Positions 43,556 through 47,139 of a stretch of 47,139 bases of DNA are shown here, piece by piece. Where the stretch lies: positions 1 to 47,139 of the forward strand of contig JAUVLU010000020.1 of NCBI GenBank assembly GCA_030600585.1. The letters run 5' to 3'. A program made the position numbers and the translations under genes. How positions within the stretch are numbered: position 1 is the first letter of the stretch; every line of letters begins with the position of its first letter. The notes under the pieces are model-generated. The model ran no database searches, was not told where the DNA came from, and worked only from the letters and a program-made list of their open reading frames with translations. The DNA is from Candidatus Cloacimonadota bacterium (GTDB taxonomy: Bacteria; Cloacimonadota; Cloacimonadia; Cloacimonadales; TCS61).

Positions 43556-45403
43556 ATGAAAAAATTTGATGTAATTGTTGTCGGTGCCGGACATGCAGGA
43601 ATAGAAGCAGCACTTGCCGCTGCCGGAATGGGTGCACGCACTCTTATCTTCGTGATCAAGATAGAGACTATCGGGCGGATGAGCTGTAATCCTTCCGTGG
43701 GCGGACCTGCTAAAGGACATCTTGCCAGAGAGATCGATGCGCTTGGTGGAGAGCTTGCCAGAGCAGCAGATATTACCGGTATTCAGTTCAGGATGCTGAA
43801 CAGAAAAAAAGGACCGGCAGTCTGGGCGCCAAGATCGCAGAATGATCGGATGCAATACTCTGCTGTTATGTATCAAGCTTTAGAAAACCAGGATAATCTC
43901 GATATTGTTGAATCAATGATCGATGAGATAATTCTTGATACCGATGGCAAAACAGTGAAGGGAGTACGTTCCAACCTGGGAGAAGAATATTTTGCTCCCA
44001 AAGTAATTCTGGCAAATGGTACTTTTTTAAAAGGGATCGTTCATATTGGTAACATAAATATAAGTGCCGGCAGGGCAGGCGAACCTGCTTCAAATAAATT
44101 ATCGGATTCACTAACAAAAATAGGATTGAAACTGGCAAGATTCAAAACAGGAACTCCACCGAGAATTGATTTGCGAACCGTGAACATGAATCAGGTCGAA
44201 GAACAGCCGGGAGATGAAAACCCGCAAGGATTCTCATACTACAGAGATATTACATTAAGGAATGATGTAAGCTGTTACCTTACTTTTACTAATCCTGAAA
44301 CTCATAAAATAATTGAATCTAACCTTAAAAGATCTTCACTTTATGGTGGATATATAAGTGGAATTGGACCGAGATATTGTCCATCGATCGAAGACAAAGT
44401 AGTCAAATTTGCCGGAAAAGATCGTCATCATGTTTTCATAGAACCGGAAGGCGCAGATACATTTGAAGCTTATGTGAACGGAACATCCAATAGTCTTCCA
44501 CCTGAAATTCAAAAGAAGATGATCCATTCCATTCCGGGTATGCACAATGCTTCCATAATCCGTTATGGTTATGCTATCGAATACGATTACGTAATCCCGG
44601 ATGAGATAAAAGCTACCATGGAAACAAAAGTTGTATCGGGGTTATATCTGGCAGGACAGATCAATGGAACTTCCGGCTATGAAGAAGCAGCAGCTCAGGG
44701 GCTTGCAGCCGGTATAAATGCAGTTCTTGCCTTAGATAAAAAAGAGCCGATGATATTTGACAGATCACAATCGTATATCGGTGTTCTTCTGGATGATCTG
44801 GTTACAAAAGGAACAAATGAACCATACCGTCTTTTTACTTCTCGTGCTGAATACAGGTTGTTCCTACGTCAAGATAATGCAGATGAACGATTAATGCCGA
44901 TCGGTTATAAATTGGGATTGGTGAGTGATGTGCGCTGGCAGAAATACAAAACAATGATAAAAATATTCAATAGGGAAATGAAATATTTGAAAGCAACTGC
45001 TTCTAATAAACATCCAAAACTTAAAGAGCCGATGAAGTATGAAAAAATTCTTAAACGTCCGGAAATATCATTTTCCGATCTTCCTAAATTTGGCTATAAA
45101 ATCCCGGAAGATGTTACCGATGACATCCAAAATAAAATTTTATTAAATATAAAATATGAAGGTTATATTAAACGGCAAATGGCGGAAATTGATAAATTCG
45201 AGAAAATGGAACATTCCAAAATTCCAACCGATATCGATTATATGAAGATCGAATCGATTGCTTATGAAGCAAGAGAAAAACTGAATAAAATTAAACCAAC
45301 TTCTTTGGGACAGGCATCCAGAATCCCGGGAGTAAATCATATTGACGTAACTTCACTGCTTGTATATTTGAAGAAGAATAAAAAAAAGAAGAGTAAAAAA
45401 TGA
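43556..45403 (+). CDS. mnmG: tRNA uridine-5-carboxymethylaminomethyl modification enzyme MnmG
   Basis: MnmG, with MnmE, installs cmnm5 groups on U34 of several tRNAs and uses FAD and NADH. The 615-residue protein shows the FAD motif VGAGHAGIEAALAAAGMG, ETIGRMSCNPSVGGPAKGHL, FKTGTPPRIDLRTV, YLAGQINGTSGYEEAAAQGL and a C-terminal RIPGVNHIDVTSLLVYL that contacts MnmE. The length is typical. The gene starts divergently from the small membrane protein. The tail is Lys-rich and overlaps the next ORF by 4 bp. Confidence 0.98.
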   Translation: MKKFDVIVVGAGHAGIEAALAAAGMGARTLIFVIKIETIGRMSCNPSVGGPAKGHLAREIDALGGELARAADITGIQFRMLNRKKGPAVWAPRSQNDRMQYSAVMYQALENQDNLDIVESMIDEIILDTDGKTVKGVRSNLGEEYFAPKVILANGTFLKGIVHIGNINISAGRAGEPASNKLSDSLTKIGLKLARFKTGTPPRIDLRTVNMNQVEEQPGDENPQGFSYYRDITLRNDVSCYLTFTNPETHKIIESNLKRSSLYGGYISGIGPRYCPSIEDKVVKFAGKDRHHVFIEPEGADTFEAYVNGTSNSLPPEIQKKMIHSIPGMHNASIIRYGYAIEYDYVIPDEIKATMETKVVSGLYLAGQINGTSGYEEAAAQGLAAGINAVLALDKKEPMIFDRSQSYIGVLLDDLVTKGTNEPYRLFTSRAEYRLFLRQDNADERLMPIGYKLGLVSDVRWQKYKTMIKIFNREMKYLKATASNKHPKLKEPMKYEKILKRPEISFSDLPKFGYKIPEDVTDDIQNKILLNIKYEGYIKRQMAEIDKFEKMEHSKIPTDIDYMKIESIAYEAREKLNKIKPTSLGQASRIPGVNHIDVTSLLVYLKKNKKKKSKK

Positions 45404-46179
45404 AAAAAGTAATAATTCTGATTTTAACATTGTTGCTAATTGCCGGTTGCGCAACACATAATGAAATCTATCGGCAAAAGACGCAGGATCGATTTGAAAT
45501 CCCTCCATTGCCAAAATGGGTTTATAACACACCTGCTGATTTTGTAGTTGGAATTTCCCAGAAAAGTATGAATCCTGATGAAATGCAGGAAGCTGCAAAA
45601 CAAATGGCAGCAGTGATAGAGAGCAGAAATCATGCCTCTTATACGATAGATAAATATGCTGCTACTTCGAGTGATAATATTTTGAAATCAAACGTTACCG
45701 AATTCAAATTGAATGTAAGCTCTTCACCACAAAAGACAGAACAGATATATAATTCATTTAAGCTTGTGGATTCCATAGAAACACTTGGCTATTTTTTTGG
45801 GTTATTCTCTGCCATAGATTTGGAAGTAGAGGCTTCTTATAAAAAACCTTATATAATGAGGATACCAGAATACTTTGAGAAAGATAAATTGGAAATTTCT
45901 GATAATAAAATAATTTGTTTTAAAACTGTGAGTTCTTCTTCATTGATTCTTGCCTGGGAAAAAGCAACTGTAGAAGCGAGGTATGAAATTGCAAAATATC
46001 TTGAAAAAAAGGTTCAGTCAGCAATAATAAATACAGATGAGATTACTGAAAAAAGGATGGCTTTAGAAACTTCCGAAAAGCTTTCTCAAATGAAGTTAAG
46101 GAGAAGTTATATTACCACGGAATTGAAAGATAATTTAAGAATATTTAAAGTTTATCATGAAATGGAAATTTCAAAATAG
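45400..46179 (+). CDS. LPP20-like lipoprotein
   Basis: The 259-residue protein has a lipoprotein signal peptide (KVIILILTLLLIAGC, lipobox cysteine at about 17) and a mixed alpha/beta body resembling LPP20/FlgT-type lipoproteins: a LPKWVYNTPADFVVGIS opening, then AAKQMAAVIESRNHASYTID and later AWEKATVEARYEIAKYLEKK. The second AxxxA-helix stretch recalls the repeated LPP20 fold. Function is unknown. It overlaps mnmG by 4 bp (ATGA), so it is probably co-transcribed. Confidence 0.6.
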   Translation: MKKVIILILTLLLIAGCATHNEIYRQKTQDRFEIPPLPKWVYNTPADFVVGISQKSMNPDEMQEAAKQMAAVIESRNHASYTIDKYAATSSDNILKSNVTEFKLNVSSSPQKTEQIYNSFKLVDSIETLGYFFGLFSAIDLEVEASYKKPYIMRIPEYFEKDKLEISDNKIICFKTVSSSSLILAWEKATVEARYEIAKYLEKKVQSAIINTDEITEKRMALETSEKLSQMKLRRSYITTELKDNLRIFKVYHEMEISK

Positions 46180-46217
46180 TATTTATTTATAATGCAAAAA
46201 AAATAAATAAAACTGTC

Positions 46218-46296
46218 ATCCTGTCCGTTCTCCGTAGTCCCGATTATCGGGACGAAGGACGAGAGTGTCCGACTACTGTCGGATGTATCGAAGGAT
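46218..46296. repeat. dispersed GTCATCCTG...CGAAGGAT repeat with two inner hairpins
   Basis: An ATCCT (46218-46222) and a complementary AGGAT (46292-46296) bound a segment holding two perfect hairpins, GTCCCGA/TCGGGAC (46237-46243/46247-46253) and TCCGAC/GTCGGA (46268-46273/46278-46283). This type of unit (TCATCCTG...TCGAAGGAT) is a known class of dispersed repeat in many bacteria. It lies in the 208-bp gap before kdsB. Confidence 0.65.
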
Positions 46297-46387
46297 AGAT
46301 AAAATAGTAGGAATACAAAAAGTCGTTAAAATAATTAATTTATTTTTGTGTCTTTTCGTGTGTTTAGTGGGAGAAAGAGGATAATAA

Positions 46388-47119
46388 ATGAAAGTAATTG
46401 CAATAATTCCAGCCAGATATGATTCAACACGTTTCCCGGGAAAGCCTTTGGCGAAATTAGGAAATAAATATATTATTCAACATGTTTATGAACAGGCGCA
46501 AAAAAGCGGTTTGTTCGCAGAGATTATTGTGGGAACGGATGATCAGCGTATTTTTGAAGCTGTTGATGGCTTTGATGGAAAGGTCGTTTTAACAAGCAGG
46601 CAGCATAAAAGCGGTACGGATCGTGTAGCAGAGGTTTGTGCTAAAATGCTTTGCTGCAATAATGCCGATGTTATCATTAACGTGCAGGGTGATGAGCCAT
46701 TCATCACAGAAAAACCGCTCAGAAAGTTGATCGAAGCTTTTAATGACCGATCAGTACAAGTTGCATCTCTAATGCACGAGATAAATGCAGATATTCAAAA
46801 CCCAAATGTGGTGAAAGTAGTTTGTGATGAAAATTATTATGCTCTTTATTTCTCGCGGTCACCAATTCCTTATGCACGAGCTTCTAAAGTTGTATATTAT
46901 AAACATATTGGGGTTTATGCTTTCAGGAGAGAAATGCTGTTTGAATTTGTAAAATTACCGGAGAGTAAATTAGAAAAAATTGAAAAGCTTGAACAATTAC
47001 GACTTCTGGAAAATGGATATAAGATCAAAATGGTACTTACTTCTTACAAAGGGATTGGAATCGATACACCACAGGATCTGGAAAAAGCGGAAAAATTGCT
47101 CACGGATACACACAGATAA
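46388..47119 (+). CDS. kdsB: 3-deoxy-manno-octulosonate cytidylyltransferase
   Basis: KdsB makes CMP-Kdo for lipopolysaccharide inner-core synthesis in the cytosol. The 243-residue protein has IIPARYDSTRFPGKPLAKLG, GTDDQRIFEAVDGF, TSRQHKSGTDRVAEV, NVQGDEPFITEKPL and KHIGVYAFRREML. The last residues (LTDTHR) are encoded by the start of a CACGGATACACACAG repeat that continues past the stop as ATAAACACGGAT. AGAGGA before the ATG supports the start. This gene indicates a Gram-negative, LPS-containing cell envelope. Confidence 0.97.
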   Translation: MKVIAIIPARYDSTRFPGKPLAKLGNKYIIQHVYEQAQKSGLFAEIIVGTDDQRIFEAVDGFDGKVVLTSRQHKSGTDRVAEVCAKMLCCNNADVIINVQGDEPFITEKPLRKLIEAFNDRSVQVASLMHEINADIQNPNVVKVVCDENYYALYFSRSPIPYARASKVVYYKHIGVYAFRREMLFEFVKLPESKLEKIEKLEQLRLLENGYKIKMVLTSYKGIGIDTPQDLEKAEKLLTDTHR

Positions 47120-47139
47120 ACACGGATAAAAGAAAAATA

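Overview
The window looks like a chromosomal contig from an AT-rich bacterium of the FCB (Fibrobacterota-Chlorobiota-Bacteroidota) superphylum. Candidatus Cloacimonadota is my best guess, without any database search. The clues are two secreted proteins ending in type IX secretion (T9SS) type-A-like sorting domains with NYPNP motifs, a C25 protease immediately followed by a PorV-like protein (the porU-porV order known from Porphyromonas), many small FnIII-containing lipoproteins, a type-3 (archaeal-like) prolyl-tRNA synthetase, and an LPS gene (kdsB) that implies a Gram-negative envelope. No rRNA, tRNA or CRISPR array was seen.

Layout. 1-4080 (+): the 3' part of a very large modular secreted protein, closed by a strong terminator. 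4081-4835: a dense field of nested palindromic repeats. 4836-15172 (-): a co-directional set of wecA/tagO-like glycosyl-phosphate transferase, TPR protein, DUF5683-like membrane protein, FnIII lipoprotein, uvrD/pcrA helicase, PorV-like protein, dxr and comEC. 15355-16940 (+): smpB and a zinc-dependent phospholipase C-like protein. 16941-19284: a small accessory island containing a 63-bp palindromic tandem repeat, an unusual RibD-like deaminase/GHKL-ATPase/winged-helix fusion gene, and the decayed 3' end of a tyrosine recombinase. 19338-43382 (-): a long co-directional run. In transcription order it holds a small membrane protein, proS, an S4-CinA fusion, porU, porV, a lipoprotein, a short SLBB export protein, a Wzc-type tyrosine autokinase, ispE, spoVG, prs, rplY, pth, rpsF-ssb-rpsR, a DUF2232-like membrane protein, rplI, a membrane protein, dciA-like, rpe, ffh, rpsP, khpA, rimM, trmD, a SPOUT methyltransferase and rplS, and it ends at a strong terminator. 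43556-47119 (+): mnmG, an LPP20-like lipoprotein and kdsB.

How the genes work together. The core consists of translation and RNA maturation (ribosomal proteins, SRP, tRNA and rRNA modification, Pth, SmpB), isoprenoid synthesis (dxr, ispE), nucleotide and sugar supply (prs, rpe), and envelope construction: polysaccharide initiation and export (WecA/TagO-like, Wzc-like, SLBB), LPS (kdsB) and T9SS secretion (PorU/PorV). The large protein at 1-4080 is a plausible T9SS substrate. The most unusual content is the accessory island with its deaminase-ATPase fusion, followed by the nested palindromic repeats, one of which appears to have inserted into the 5' end of a lipoprotein gene. Function calls rest on motifs and gene order read by eye. 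Promoters and family names at lower confidence are inferences.
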